Part shown: piece after piece, positions 23,167 to 43,525 of the stretch
How positions within the stretch are numbered: the first letter of the stretch is position 1
Layout: every line of letters starts with the position of its first letter
Assembly: GCA_033002965.1 (NCBI GenBank)
Contig: JAURVB010013809.1
Coordinates: forward strand, 1-64,000
Source of the DNA: Piper betle
Taxonomy: Eukaryota > Streptophyta > Magnoliopsida > Piperales > Piperaceae
Reading direction: 5' to 3'
Length of the DNA: 64,000 nucleotides
The notes under the pieces: model-generated
Database searches by the model: none
The model's input: only the letters and a program-made list of their open reading frames with translations
What the model was told of the DNA's origin: nothing
Made by a program: the position numbers and the translations under genes

Positions 23167-24499
23167 GGCCGGCAAGGATGAGCTTTTCGGTTGGTCAACT
23201 GCTTTGCATCAGATGGTTGCACAGCCGTTTATTTCGTTATCCACAAAGCTAGCTTTCTTACTCCCAGGGAAAAGTATAATAATAATCTTCGTTACCCAAA
23301 TATTTTTTTTAATAAAATTTTTTATCTATTTATTAACAAAAAAGGGATTTTATCATTTGTTTCATTCGTCTTGGAGAAAGTTTTGCACAGTTAATAAAAA
23401 TGGCCAAAATTATTAGTGGCCGAAGTGTGCTCTCATCATTTTGGTGTAGTTTAATAGAAGTGGGAAATACTCCGGGCTTGGTTTAAAATAAAATAATAGG
23501 CGTTTGACATCATCAATGGCCATTATATAGCCCATAGTTTATTTTAAATATCGTATTGTACCATCAAATTGTACTTATTATATCATGTAATGATGGATTT
23601 TGGTAGGCAATGTATTAACTAAATAACTTGAACACACAAATTAAATACCGAAACAATAATATAAATAAATCTTGACCAATGAAAATATTAAACAAAAATA
23701 ATTGACTACTCATAAATAATAATAATAATTGTTGGCAACGTGTCTAACCATATAAGTTGTAAAGATTTATAATTAGCCAAAACCAAGTAAGACAAAATAA
23801 AGTAAAGACAAGAACATAAACACAAGAATTTTTTAAGAAGTTCCAAACTACTCTTCTTTTCTATACCACCAAATCTTTTAATTGGATAGGTCTTCTATAC
23901 TTCACAATGACCAACCATGAGTGTTATAATTGTTATAAATATAAGTGTCACATCTATTTGTCCTTCACCAAGCTTAACCCCAAGTGCTTCATAAATTCAC
24001 TTGTCACACGCTTGTGCTTTACCTATTGCGCTCAATTTTAACTTCACAAGCCAACCAACGCTTATACTTACACAACAATCACATCACTCCACACTAGGAG
24101 TATCAGACAACCACTAGAGTAAGAACACACCAAGCACACACCGATCACAACCGATTGGTTTACCATTGGTCCTCACAAGATCAACAAGATCTTTTACAAC
24201 AATTACTCAAGCAATTATAATAGTCATACCAAGTATCACTCAAAGCTCTTGAAGCCTAACGTTGATAGTTGATGAAGCTTATTTGAAACTTTCTCTCACA
24301 ATAGTGCACAACCTTAACCAAATTTTACCACTTAGAACACTTCAATCAATCTTGAATGTTCGACTCTAAAAATATTCATTAAAGGCTTATTCCAAAAGTA
24401 TTTTGCTATCAACAAGCTCCCACCTTTTATGGGCAAGCAAGTCCATAGCTCCAACCACTTGAATAATTAATGTTAAAAAGGCTCCTCTAAACTCAAACA
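23167..24499. other. Upstream and intergenic region, no further gene seen
   Basis: The first ~110 bases before the ATG at 23166 (minus strand) look like a 5' leader. An ATTATACTTTT stretch at about 23270-23280 could serve as a TATA element, which is weak evidence. From 23450 to 24500 the sequence is AT-rich, with text like 'acacaagaattttttaagaagttcc', reminiscent of decayed retrotransposon sequence. No coding frame is convincing. Confidence 0.45.
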
Positions 24500-27400
24500 C
24501 TAATTTCTCACTCAACTTCAAATTTAAAATTGTTCAAAACTTTATACTCCATCTAGACATTCGGGTCTATAAAACTCGGGCTTTTCACCCAATGGCTTTA
24601 GTTTCAGTTCGGTCGTGACCCAGATTGAGTTACTTGCTCGACCCTTTTGCTGCATATTTATATATGGTATGTAGGTATGTTTGAGTTGCCCTAGCCTTAG
24701 CTCCTTAGGCTTTGTTGCCCCTGTCGAACGTTATTTGCCCGACTTTTTTATGTTCGGTTTGTTCAAGTCAAGTTTAGTTAGATCTTAGGACCGCGTCCCT
24801 CGTGTGTAATCACTTTTCATGTGTTATGGTCATATTTGTTTCGTGTGTTTTTGGTGGAAAAACCTAAAATGATGCAAATGAGGACCGGACACAAAGGGCG
24901 TCATGCTAGTGACCTTTGCACCCAGAGAAAGGTTGAATTTGACGTTCAAATTCAGACCACAGACACCAAGACGCTATCAAAGAGCCCTTACACTTATGAC
25001 TTGCCTTATCTTGGGAATTTTTTTCCATGGTGTATTTATTTATTTATTTTATAAACCATCAAATCATATCCCCTTTTTCTTTTTAAAATTAAAATCCCAA
25101 CACACCTCTTTAGGTTTGACACATATGGCTATGACATCACTAAGCCAACCACCCTCTTTTTTCTTATAAAAGCTCACTTTCATCCTCAACTTTTCACTCT
25201 AACCCAACCCCTCTATCCCCATTATACATCCTCAATGTCCCTTTCCTTCTCCCACCCTTCTTCTCCACTCTTTGACCTCTCTCTAGCCTTCACTGGCCTC
25301 CCAAGACATTCTTCTTTCAAGGGTTGAAGGACTTGGAGTGACAAAACCCCAAGTGACCTCCCCTTGACCCATTAAAAGTATGTTCTTTCCCCTATTTTGG
25401 TTGATGTTTCTTATTTGGGTTGTTGTTTTGTGTATCAATGGTATTGTTTGCATTTTTCTTGAATTGTTCCCTTGTACATATGCCTCATAAAGAATTTTGA
25501 GATGTGGTTTCATGTCTCTTTCATGTGTAGATAAATAATTATGATTTTTGCATCATCTATGTCTCTTATCTGGACTAGATGAGCATAAAATTCATATCTC
25601 ATGATGTAGTGATCTAATTTGAGTGATCCTGATCTTGTTTTCTTCACAAGCCATAGATATACAAATCTTATTTTGGGCATATTATCTTATTTTGCATTAA
25701 TGGTTGTGTAAAGGTCCATAATTGGACAAAAGGTGGCAACTTTCAAGGTTCTAGTGACCTGATCACCTATTTTCCCTATTTTTACACATTGATATGATTT
25801 TAATTTCATAATTTATATTATGTTTATTTGTTAATCATGTTGTGAGATTCATATAATAAATTTACCATACTAAAATTACCTTAATTAAGTACTGAACAAA
25901 ATTGTTAAACCATTGTGTGTTCTTGTTCTATTTGTTTGTCTATGTTTTGTGTTGAGCTAGGTGTTAGGTTAGTTATAAGACCCCATAAAAATCCATAAAA
26001 ATTATCAAATAACGCAATAAAAGACTACTAGAATCGTGTAAAATTTTAAGTTATACAAAACTCATCTTGGTGGATAATTGGTTAGGATTGTTGGAGTGTA
26101 CCGGAACTCGGTTCATAATCTTGTTTCTTTGATTTAAATTAAAAAATATGTGAAAATTTATTAAATAAATTACAGATTTTACTAAGTATTCTAATAATGT
26201 CTCTATAAATTTTCAGAGCATTTGGGTAAGTAGGTTATTCAATAGAATTATCTAATTCTACCCTAGTTAGGTAAATTACAGAAATCACTAAATCACAAAT
26301 GAAGATTAGAAAAATTACCTAGGCCCAATTACAAGAAAATTGGACCTGACTTCAAATCTTAATGGGCTAAACTTTCAAGTATTATCTAACTATTCTAATT
26401 AACCCAAGTCCATTTGGACTTCTTATGCCCATGGCTAGAATTTTGAAGTTTTTGTGCAGTGACGAGGATATTATTCACAGTATATTAGTCTGACCTTAAT
26501 TAACCTCAATCAACGCAATAATCTATAAATTATCACTTGTTAATATTCATGAGAGACCCATTTGGTATGTCCAAAAAATCATTCAGGTAAGTCTGACGAT
26601 AAAACCCTAAGTACGAAATCATTCACTAATTAACTTATAACCCCAAACCTTAAATTAAATTACCTAATGAGGTTTAACCTATCACTAAGAAAAATAAGTA
26701 AATTACATAAGTTTTATGTATTGTGCATATGTGGAGGCTTTGCCTCATCTTGTGTTCCGGTTTGATCTAATTATGATTTGGATTCTATCTCTTGTTAGGT
26801 TACACGAGTTGAGTTCATTGATTTATGACGTATGGCTCTACTCATCTAGGACCTTAGGACTCTCTTGCTTCACCCTAATGTTTGGCATTTGAGTGTCACG
26901 TTTAACCACATTTTAAATGATAAGACAGTGTTGGTGGTGTTTCTATCAGATCCCTCAGATGTCAAGCCATTTAGTCGCATTTTATTGTAAGTTTATTAAA
27001 ACTTCAATAATGAGATTTTTGTTGGTTTTCGAATTGAAGTTCTAGAAATGTATAGTACAAGCCTCTTCCCTAAGCCTATTGTATAAATACATGCATTTTT
27101 ATAGACTTCACGAATAAGAGAGTGAGCAGTAATAAAATCTATGTAGGGTAATATGAATGTAGTACATTTTCATAAATTTTGGCACATTAGTTCTGAGCTA
27201 CTTGGGTACTGTGGTGGGTGATATATGGAAGATGTGAGAGAATAAGCGATATAAGAATGTTTATATGTATGTAAGATGTCATTTTGTAAGCAATTATAGT
27301 ATGATGTGGGCCCCATTGGTCTTCACTTACTACCTTGTATGATTCTAGAAATTTTTACAACTTTTTTCGTGGGTGTTTAGATTCTCATTTGCCATTAATG

Positions 27401-28294
27401 CTATATTCTTGGTCTCTACAGAACTAGTAATTAATTCTTTGATTACTTACATTTTCTCTAATATATGCAAGTGTTTAGTCTTTTTGACCGTCGTTGGCGA
27501 ACGGATCAAAAGGCTCATGGCAAGGTATTTCTTTTTGTATTTATGTTAATTACCGAATTGATGTAATATGAAATTGTGATGTAGTATGTTACAGGAATAA
27601 GCCCTGAATTTGTATGATTTGGGATAAATTAATTGATTGTTGTTGTGCATGTGTGTTTTATATATCATTACATTATTATCGGGCAGACACATTTTGGGAA
27701 CATGATGAGGAGCTTACTAGGTATGCAAAATATATTTGTTGTAGCTGTGTGTGTTAAAGAAACGTGGGAAGAAAGAACATATGGTTCACACCACTTGAAG
27801 ACCCTTGTTAAGTCTGGGTGTTAGGGTGTCATGGCATCTGATGATCCCATGTTTAATTATTTTATTATTTTTTCGTACATGTCGGGTATGTAGAACAGGC
27901 AACCACAACACCTATTTAAATTCTCTGCATCTATCTGCATGTAATAAATTAAGAAATGTAATAAATCACTTGAACTAAATAATAAGAAAACGTTATATCA
28001 TAACATGCAAGCTCAAAATTGTAATAGGGTTGCACCTCTTCTACAATTGAGAGTGATCATTAACATTTTTAAAATCACCACTCATAGTCGTAGAGGAGAT
28101 TCTGCCTCTAATGCGGCTACAGGTGATCATATAGGATCCTTATGTTTAAGAGCCTCTATATGCTAGCATGCATCTACATTTATATGTGAGGAAACCCTAT
28201 ATAGTTGTCCATCTTAAGCCTCCTTAAGGGTTGAGATCCATTTCTGTAAAGTTTATATAAGAGTAGTCCAATGACAGTTTTCCAAATTATAACA
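24500..28294 (+). mobile_element. LTR-like repeat, family B, copy 3
   Basis: This is the same repeat as at 383-2930 and 2934-6700, but in plus orientation. The stretch near 25320-25370, reverse-complemented (caaggggaggtcacttgggg), matches the blocks near 2575 and 5880. The end at 28281-28294 (AAATTATAACA) is the complement of the start at 383. Part of it (26980-27200, the 'ctcttattcgtgaagtctataaaaatgcatg' complement) also resembles 9780-9930 of the family-A LTR, so families A and B are distantly related. A TATA box lies at 25165. The open frames, including 24821-25054, match nothing I recognise. Confidence 0.5.
25165..25172 (+). promoter_or_regulatory. TATA box of family-B LTR
   Basis: TATAAAAG in CTTATAAAAGCTCACTTTC is followed about 30 bases later by a pyrimidine-rich CTCAACTTTTCACTC stretch, the usual plant core promoter layout. 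It suggests where the U3/R border of this LTR lies. Confidence 0.55.
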
Positions 28295-29083
28295 TCGTAC
28301 TTTGGCCAGCCCTCCAGCTGAAAAATGGGTTGTTACATGGTCATTAAGGTTCTTCAAAAGCTTTAGTTCATGTCTAAGTTCAAGATTTCTAGACAAACCA
28401 ACTTCAAAGTCTAAAGACTTTATGTCCATATTTTATGTCGAACTGCAATCCAAAATGTTGCAAGATTCAAGCATGATCATATGATTATGTCAAATTCATC
28501 CCAGACACAACATAAAGCAAAACTTCATGAAATATAATCATGAATAAATTTATCATCAAAATCTAAAAAAACACAAGTTCAAGACTTAACATATACCGCC
28601 AATTAAATCTAGTGTAGTTTAAATTTTTGTACCATTTTAGCCTGTATTTAGTATGGAATGTTCACAAAATTTGGTTTTTTGTTAAAAATTTAAATATTTT
28701 AATCCATATTTAATAAAATATTGACTATAAAATACATATTTCACATTTAATGATACATTTTATTTATAAATTTAGAATATGGTTTGACCCTGTTCAACCC
28801 AGTTTGACCAAATTATATACCCCTACCATCTAAATATAAGGTATGGTCACTGGTATGGTATTTAAATTACAATTACACCCTTTTAAAATTGATCAATTTT
28901 CCAACCTTAGTGGCTTAAACTCACGTAGTTGCATTTTGAAGGTACGGAGATAGTTTTTGGTCCTCCCAAGTCTACCCTTAGTGCCTAAAGGATCATCCCT
29001 AGCCTCTAGAAGTAGGTCTAGGGTTCAAAGTTCAAACCCTATTGACCACCTAACTTTCTAACATGGTTCTAATTGGTTATGGT
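28295..29083. other. Intergenic, no gene seen
   Basis: AT-rich sequence without a credible coding frame. An imperfect palindrome 'tagggttcaaagttcaaaccct' lies at about 29020-29041; it resembles a Pol III B box, but no A box or target duplication supports a SINE. Confidence 0.5.
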
Positions 29084-30201
29084 TATAAAACCTGTGATCC
29101 CAATCAAGGTTTTATACTTATGAACTAGTTGGCTCAGCCATTGGTTTAAATCGAGTTAGTTTCAAAACACGTGTGCTGAGTCGAGGCCGGTCGTGTGCTA
29201 TGAGCCATGAAGATCATATGTACCTAAGTATATGATGATAATTTTAGTCAAGCAGTAGCAAAATGAGTTATCAGAGTATATGAGAGTATGCCCTTTTTTT
29301 ATTTATTATTTTGAGCAGATCGTAGAATTAGAATTAGGTTGCTTATTACATTCGGATGGGTTAGTTATTATTTTTGGGTGGGTTAGTTGGATTAGAACAT
29401 GTCATTCGAGTTAGGACACTATTATTTTATTATATTTTATTTTTAATTTTTTTGGAATTTATTTATTATTATTTACTAAAGTTGGGAACGAATCAAGTTT
29501 TAATTATAAAACTACCCTAGGTGTTATATTTTCTTCCTGACCTTTTCCCCCTTTTTTCCCAAACCCCCACTGACTAACACCTCGCCCCCTTCCAGCAACC
29601 CTCATCGCCGACGACCACGCCTTCCCCGGCAATACCACTGCTAGCTAGAGATGCCGCTTCCAGCCTCCCTCCTCCTTCCTTCTCCACTTTCACTCACCTT
29701 TGTCCTCTGCTCACCGCCGGGCCTGTTTTTCTTGGAGCGCCGCTGGCTTTGCTGCTAGTTGTCGTCTGTCGGCCCTTCCTCGCTGATCTACCCTTTCCCC
29801 AGCCTTGCTCTCCCCTTCCTTCCTTCCCTTAGCTGCCGCCGGCCATGGCAATTCACCATCGCCATCAGCCAATTTCAGCAATTGTCACTAGCCAATCGCC
29901 ACCCCAACCACGATCTTCTCTCCTCCACGTACTCCGACTATAACACCCCAATTCGGTTCACCCGCAAATTGGACAGGAAATGCTACTGGCGGCTGAACCA
30001 TTCGCTAACCTTCTTAATTCGGTCAAGCCAACCCAGATCTACCCTACATGTCTCAAGATGATGATGCAAACATCAATGCATAGATGAGATGTTTAGGTTC
30101 TAGCATTGTTCTAGACGCATGATATGAAATGCAATTCATATTCAAAACAAAACGGCAGAGTCTTTCCTAAAAGTACAATAAGGACTACCCTATCAACAAC
30201 A

Positions 30202-30242
<41 letters not shown>

Positions 30243-33200
30243 GATAAAAACATAAAACAATATCAAAACATTGTAATTTTACCGAGCATTCACATCATAA
30301 TCATTTTTATCTTGTTGCGTCGGGTCTCGACCCCAGCTCATTTTGTTCAGTTCTATTCACAACAATATTCACACATAGATCATTTCATGATTTTCACGCA
30401 ATAATTCCTGCAATCAAACATCATATCATTCATCCACAATAAAATGCATAGCACATTGTCATTCCATCTCGGCAAGTACATGTGTGCAAGTTGCATTATT
30501 GCTCCTCCGCAGTCCTGACAACGCTCAGTCATTTAGGTTCTCACCTATATAGATAATACGAAAATATCAATAACGACTGTTACTGGCCACTCTCCAATCT
30601 AGAGCCTACTTTAACTGCCTCGTGATTCCTCACGACATGTATGAGTCAGCTTTTCTCTTGTCTCATATCTCACTGCAAAACTAATAAAACTATACATACA
30701 TAGGTATGAGTAGACATTATAATATAGTAGGCCCGAAGGCATCATGACCTGAATTTGAGTTTTCTAAAACAAACTTGAGGGATTTCATCCTCGAGGGTTA
30801 TTAATCCAGAAATTCATACAACTAAATGACCTCTGGGGAGTGGGATATGATAAATCCACCACTCAGCACGTTCGCTTACCTATTAAATCAAATCACGATA
30901 GAGTGAAAGAGTCAAACTAGAAGTGAGTCCTAAACGGACTTGGTAGAAGCTCTAATCATGTCCACGTGCCTAGGCGAGGGGCTCCTTATTTTTATCTACA
31001 CATCAAAACTAAAAGCTAACTCTCTCTATTTCAATGATTCATTCACATATCCTATATCACACTCACATCAAAATACTTACATCAATTCACATCATGATTT
31101 CCTAAGTTACAGTGCAATTAATTAACAATTCATACTTTACTTATTTAATCAATTCATTAGCATTTATTTCATATCATTCAAATCAATCAAAACTTCATTT
31201 TTATTTACCATAAAATATTCTACTATGTCAATCAATCAAATCCTAACATAGTGTGCTAATAATTATCAATTTTAAATAATTAGGTCGGAGCTAGTTATAC
31301 ATCGCGTCGTCAGCGATCAATGACAATTAGGGTTTTTGTGAAGTTTGGGACTTGAATTTGGCACCCGACGGCGTTTGAAGTTCAATCAGGTTCGACTAGA
31401 TGAATTTGGCAAAAATTTGGTGATTTTCGGCGAATTCTAGCAAATTAGGTTTTCTGGCGACTTCTGAAGGTTTTCCAATGGGTTCTGGTGGGTTTTCGAC
31501 AACTTTTATGTGAGGTGGTTGGGGCTATAGGTCAGCACCAGCTCGGTGAGCTCAACAAACCTCCGTGGTGGTGAGGGCGGCGGTGATGATTGCCGACGAC
31601 GGTTGTGGGTCGGTCGGCAGTGCATGGGGAGGGGAAGGGTGTTTGGGTCGAAGGGAGGCGACGGTGGCATGGGGGCGGTGGAGCGGCACCACCAGCGGTG
31701 AAACAACGTCGAGAGCAAGCGGCTGTAGTGCGTCATGGAGGTTGGGCTGCAGCCGGGAAGACGAGGGGGAAGTGGGGCTGCTTGACGAACTCCAACGGAG
31801 CTCACAGACATTGATCGGTGGCCCATGGTGGCATTGGGGAGAGAAGGGACGGCGTCGGGGTGAAGGGTTTGGGTGGCAATCTCGTAAATAAAAGTTGATT
31901 TGACTCTAATTTAAGTTAAAAATAATAACTAAGTCCTAAAAATTCTAAAAAATCCAAAAAATATGGGAAAATATCATAAAATATATTACACTCAATAACA
32001 TCAAAATGACATGTTCTATAACTAAAAACCCACACAAACTGCTATCTAACATATCCTAATGGGTTATCTGGCCTAAACATAATTCTACAATCAAATGCGT
32101 AAAAAATTACATGCATACTGTCATAAACTCTGATAACTCATTTTTCATCATTTTTCTGACATTTTCATTATATACTCGGGTACATCACTTATAACGAATG
32201 ACCAGCCTTGGCTCAGGACACATATCATGAAATTGACTCTACTCGAACTGACGATTGAACTGACTAGTTCACTAATATAAAACTCAGACTTGAGTCATAG
32301 GGTTTACACCAACCCCATCCCAAGCCCTAGCCGATCTCCTCTTGGGTTCTCACACCAAGCCACCCTCGTCGCCATCTTCATTTCTGGCGACCATGGGAGT
32401 AGTTGGCCGTTGACCATCTGCTCGCCCAGGACAAGCCATTCTCCCCTTGTCGTGTCGTTGGGACCAGCATCTCCCTCCTCTCTCTTGATATTCACCCACT
32501 GTCAACAATGGATTGCCGCCGGCTGTGTGACGTCGCTAGACAGCAATCATTGTCCTTTGCTGGCCTTCATTCATGGTCAAAACCCTAATCCCCGCCTCAC
32601 TGATTTTGTTGAACATTAGCCAATAGTGGGTCGTCGACAGTTGGTCGTCGTCGGTTGTCGCCACTTCGCCAACAACGCTAGGTATACTGATTTCGTATTG
32701 TATGCTATGAGTTCTTATGTTGTTTATGATAATTATGATGTGATTAATATTGGTGATGGAATTTAATAATGGCATGAGAATTCCCTGCTATGATTATGAT
32801 GAATTTGATAAGAATGATGGTTGATAAATTTGCAATAATAAAATACGATGGAAATAAATACGAGCCATACATATGAGTGAGTAGTTATTCGATAAATTTG
32901 GCATGTGATTTGAATGTAGATTAATGTTGCTACCTGAATTTAATTAGTGTTATATTGTTGTCATGAATTAGTATAAAGAGAATACTTATATAAATATGAC
33001 AAGGTAAATCTGAGTAAATGGATTGTTACGTTAAATACTTATAGATCGACTTAGGTAATGCTAGTGTCATATTTATTATGATGATAAATAGCCCTAGTTG
33101 GATATGTAGATGTGGTGGGTAATGTGTGTCATGAAGTATTGATTGAATTGGACAATATGGTGTGAAGCAATTATCATGATTAGGATGAATACATTATTGA

Positions 33201-33760
33201 TCATGGATCAATTTATGATGATAAAATATAATGAAAGTATAAGTGAGTGAATACATACATTAGGAATTATTCGATAAACACAGTGGCATGCTTTGAGTAT
33301 GAATTGATGAGATTCAATACTTTTGATAATTAAAGAATCGACTGAGGATTAAGCGATATATTGGAAACCCTAATGTAACACGGCTCGAGGGATACATGTT
33401 ACTACAGGAGTTTAATGATTATAGTTAATTGTGTATTGATTTAAACAGTGTAAGCATGGATACTAGTGGATTACTATGTTTTGACTTGTTGATCGATGTA
33501 GGTAGCTATAGTTGTTTAGGTTGTGATTGTAGCCTATGTATTTAATTAAACATTTTGATATGTCATCTGATTTTTGTTATGGTATGATTGTGATCATATG
33601 TTTTCATATGTCACATTCCTATATCATACGGGGCATTAACATATAATCTTAATGTGTAAGTATGGATAGGAGGTCGCCATGTAAGCAAGTGGCCTCGTTT
33701 GGAGCTTCTACCCGGTCTGCGGCCCTACATAACCTTAGGCTACTCCAAGGCTTAGGATAG
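29084..33760 (+). mobile_element. Family-A LTR, plus orientation, split by a nested LTR
   Basis: Left part 29084-29938 begins TATAAAACC and contains 'gtgtgctgagtcgaggccggtcgtg', which matches the 3' LTR near 59925. The right part resumes at 32309, with a GC-rich stretch and then AT-rich sequence including 'ggtcgccatgtaagcaagtggcctcg...ggagcttctacccggtctgcgg', which corresponds to about 61205-61280. The right terminus is lost: the similarity fades near 33760. Open frames in the GC-rich part (29759-30061, 32290-32619) are not genes. Confidence 0.6.
29939..32308 (-). mobile_element. Nested solo LTR, family A, opposite orientation
   Basis: It starts TATAACACCCC and ends GGGTTTACA on the plus strand. 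Flanking 5-mers are CCGAC (29934-29938) and CCAAC (32309-32313), which match at 4 of 5 with a G-to-A difference. The body aligns with the LTR at 43526-46227, e.g. 'aatgcatagatgagatgtttaggttctagcattgttctag' near 30076 and 'gagcccgaaggcatcatgacctgaatttgagtttt' near 30730. It carries an (AT)n run at about 30207-30241. Confidence 0.75.
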
Positions 33761-34540
33761 TAGATTTTTCAAAGAAAATATCATTAATAGCCATGTTAGA
33801 ATGTTTCTAATCACAAAAGTTGACAAGTTTAAACTTTTATCAAATATAACCAAACTTCTATTTTTTTATTTCACATTTAACCCATTCATGTATTTTAATT
33901 ATATTTGGCTGATAATTTTTATTTTATTGACATAACTACTCTTAATTTAACTTCAAATTTACTTTATATATATATATATATATATATATTACATTTCATA
34001 TGATAAATGATATTTTGTTTTTTTAAAAAAAATTCTTCAAATTAAAATATATTAGATTAATTCTAAAAAAATATGATAAGTTCAAATTCAAATTTTAAAC
34101 GCAAAAAAATTCTATATTTTATTTCTTTTTTCTTGAATTTTGATTGTTTAAATTTATTATTATTTTTTTCACTTGTCAACTCATCAATAGTATAATTTTA
34201 GTGCTTATTGATAGTTTCTTAGCCAATTTTTATTTGTTTTATATATATAGTTAGTAAATATTATAATTTTTCTTACTTTTATCCGATTTATTCCCCGCAC
34301 AACCCGATTGTGGGTAAGACGCTCAGTGTCGCATCATGTCTATTTATTTCGATGGACATTTAAAAAAAACTTTTAATTGAATATATCTTTTGTGCCCTTC
34401 TAATTTTTTTCTCCTTTCCATAAATTATATATTTAATTATCTGCTTTCAAAACATTTTTTGATGAAAAGTGTTTTTCTTTTTCTGAATTTTTTTAAAATT
34501 TTATAAAAAAAGCGGCACATAATTGTTTTCAGTTCCTCCG
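33761..34540. other. AT-rich intergenic sequence upstream of kinase gene
   Basis: No coding frame. A (TA)n run lies at about 33965-33990. The last part (34280-34540) leads into the GC-rich promoter and first-exon zone of the kinase gene. Confidence 0.5.
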
Positions 34541-34895
34541 AAGACAGAGATCATGGTTTGGTGTCCGAAACGAAGACAGGCGTGGCCCATCGCACCGCAA
34601 GCGGCGAAACACGCGTCCGCTTAAGAGCATGGGCATTAATGGCGACTCAGTCAATCCACTCGGCGTTCCCGGCGCCGGCAGCGAGCGAGCTCAACCGCGA
34701 TTCCGCCGCTCGCCGGCGACTGCGACCTGCCAATCCGGGCATGCTCTCCGGCCGATAGAGAGCGACTCATAGCTCGACGATGGCGGCGGCTACCGCGGCC
34801 CAACATGGCAGAAGGGGACTGCTTTGGGCGCTGCTCGCACGGTCGTGAGCAGCAGTCCCGGCGGTGGATGGACTGGTGGAGGCGCCGGCGGTAGA
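34541..34895 (+). promoter_or_regulatory. GC-rich promoter/5' leader zone of kinase gene
   Basis: Base composition switches abruptly from AT-rich to strongly GC-rich, with many CpG, between about 34545 and 34925, and returns to AT-rich after the predicted splice donor at 34923. This is usual around the first exon of a monocot housekeeping gene. The 66-codon frame at 34558-34758 has no recognisable match and may be leader or chance. Confidence 0.45.
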
Positions 34896-41612
<6,717 letters not shown>

Positions 41613-43525
41613 CTCATTCTCTTTCATTGCTATAATTCATTGCTTTTTTTATAGTTCCACGCATGGATGGGGAAGAGTTGATAGATAGTTGGTCCATTTG
41701 TTGCATCGACTCGGAGCTTGATACTTGATTTATATAATGGCTAAATTTTTTATTATATTTATCTTAAATTTTTTTGTACCCGCATAATTAAATTATAAAT
41801 TATTATTATATGATAATAATTTTAAATAAATTTATACATGATTAAATTATTTTTTATATAATTATGTCAAAGTTGAGATATTTTAATTATTAATTAAATT
41901 TTAGTATAAATAAAGGGAAAAAATGTCAATACAAATAAATTAAGTTAGTTCAAATTCGACTCAAACTCGAATCAACTTGAGTATTTATTACCTCGAATCA
42001 ATCTTCAAATTAAACGAGCCGAGCAAAAATCAATTCGAGTTGATGATAAAGCTGTTGAAAATATTTTTCCCAATGACTTTGTTAATGTAAGCTGAGTTTT
42101 AAATGTGTTTCATGCAAAAATTTATGTTCTAATTTTATTGGGTCTTGTAACCTTATAGCAGATTCAAACTATTTGAAAATGTGGCATGTTATAGTTTGGA
42201 AGCCATCATAACTTTTCTTCTCGCGGAACAAAATATTATTTGTTTTGATCGTCCTAATCTCAATGTATACTTTCCCCAAAACTTGTGGTACGTAATATGC
42301 AGGCTTATACCTTATGGATTGCCATATATCAAGAACTACTGCTCCCTCCTTTCATCTGTTAATTTCCTTACATAATTTTGTTCACTTACAATTAACAAAC
42401 CGTCTCTCCCAGCATAAGCCCAATTTTTAATACAAAAATCTAGTTATGAACTTATGAAGAGAATCAACAATTAGTTAACATTTAACCTCACGAATTACGT
42501 TATTAAACTTGAACTGCTAGCATTGATCTCCTGATAAGATTCAGTAGTGGCTTTGTTTGTATCGAACCATGCGTCTCTTTACACATTATAATATGCTAGC
42601 CCATGGGAAACTTTCGTCAAATCAATACCATTAGCATATATTTGAGCCTATTACACCGGAATGATAAAATTTTGGGCACATAGCTAAAACGCAAGCTAAC
42701 ATCACAAATCTTCACAATATCTTTCAACTGATATTTAATGATATGGGCCTGGCTTAGTTTGGCCACTGCTGATCAATTATTTGAACTTGCTTGGTTGAAT
42801 TCTTTTGGAGGCAAAATCCATCACAATCCATTAAAAAGGTTCACAGTCGTTACAAAGCACTGTTAAAATCTTTATACAACGTCACCATACGTTGCTAAGG
42901 AGGGGTGGGGGTAGAAACAATTTTATTATACGATTAACAATACTACATGGATATACTCATTATTTAAACAAGAGTTCTTAAGCGCAAGGCAAGAAAACTA
43001 AGTTGGATTGATGTTAATTGGTGATCACGAGGAAGACAAAAATCACATCCCATTGATGATGTAAACAGATCTGCTCTGGTGAAAGCAATTTTGTCTCTGG
43101 ACAGAGCTAGGGTCTATAGCCATTGCTCCTCGTGCTACTTACGTAACCAATCCAGATTCCTCTCTCATTTTGTCTATATTAAATTTTAGAACCGGTGTGG
43201 GCTCCTCCCTATGAAGCCGCCGATCGCGATGCCTGACGTCCCTATCGGCGTCTAGACAGGGAGGTGCCAAAATTTTTTTCTAAATTTTACAATGCAAGTG
43301 TCTTTGGAGTCTAAGACTCCGTTAGATTGATGACAAAACGATGTTCGAAGTGCTCCTTTAATAAAACTAAGTACGATGTCGTGTAACGTGTGACCTATAT
43401 CGAATAAAATTTTATTTTACATATAAACTCTTGTTAAATGACAATTAAACTATAATAATTAAATATTTTAAATATAAGTTGTAATTGACTTCAAAGATAT
43501 ATCTTATTTAAATTAAAAGATGAAT
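41613..43525. other. 3' flank of kinase gene and intergenic DNA
   Basis: No further coding exon is seen. The first few hundred bases are presumably 3' untranslated region. The rest is AT-rich with no clear repeat structure. The frame at 42181-42375 has no recognisable match. Confidence 0.5.

Noticed and set aside
24821..25169. Two overlapping plus-strand frames (77 and 88 codons)
   Set aside because: They lie in the predicted U3 of the family-B LTR, upstream of its TATA box, and match nothing I recognise.
31506..31891. Opposed ~100-codon frames
   Set aside because: GC block of the nested solo LTR; not conserved with the equivalent blocks at 45300 and 60290.
34558..34758. 66-codon frame as first exon of the kinase
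   Set aside because: It ends in a stop before the splice donor and is in a frame that does not join to exon 2.
42181..42375. 64-codon frame downstream of the kinase
   Set aside because: No match, no splice context; AT-rich chance frame.
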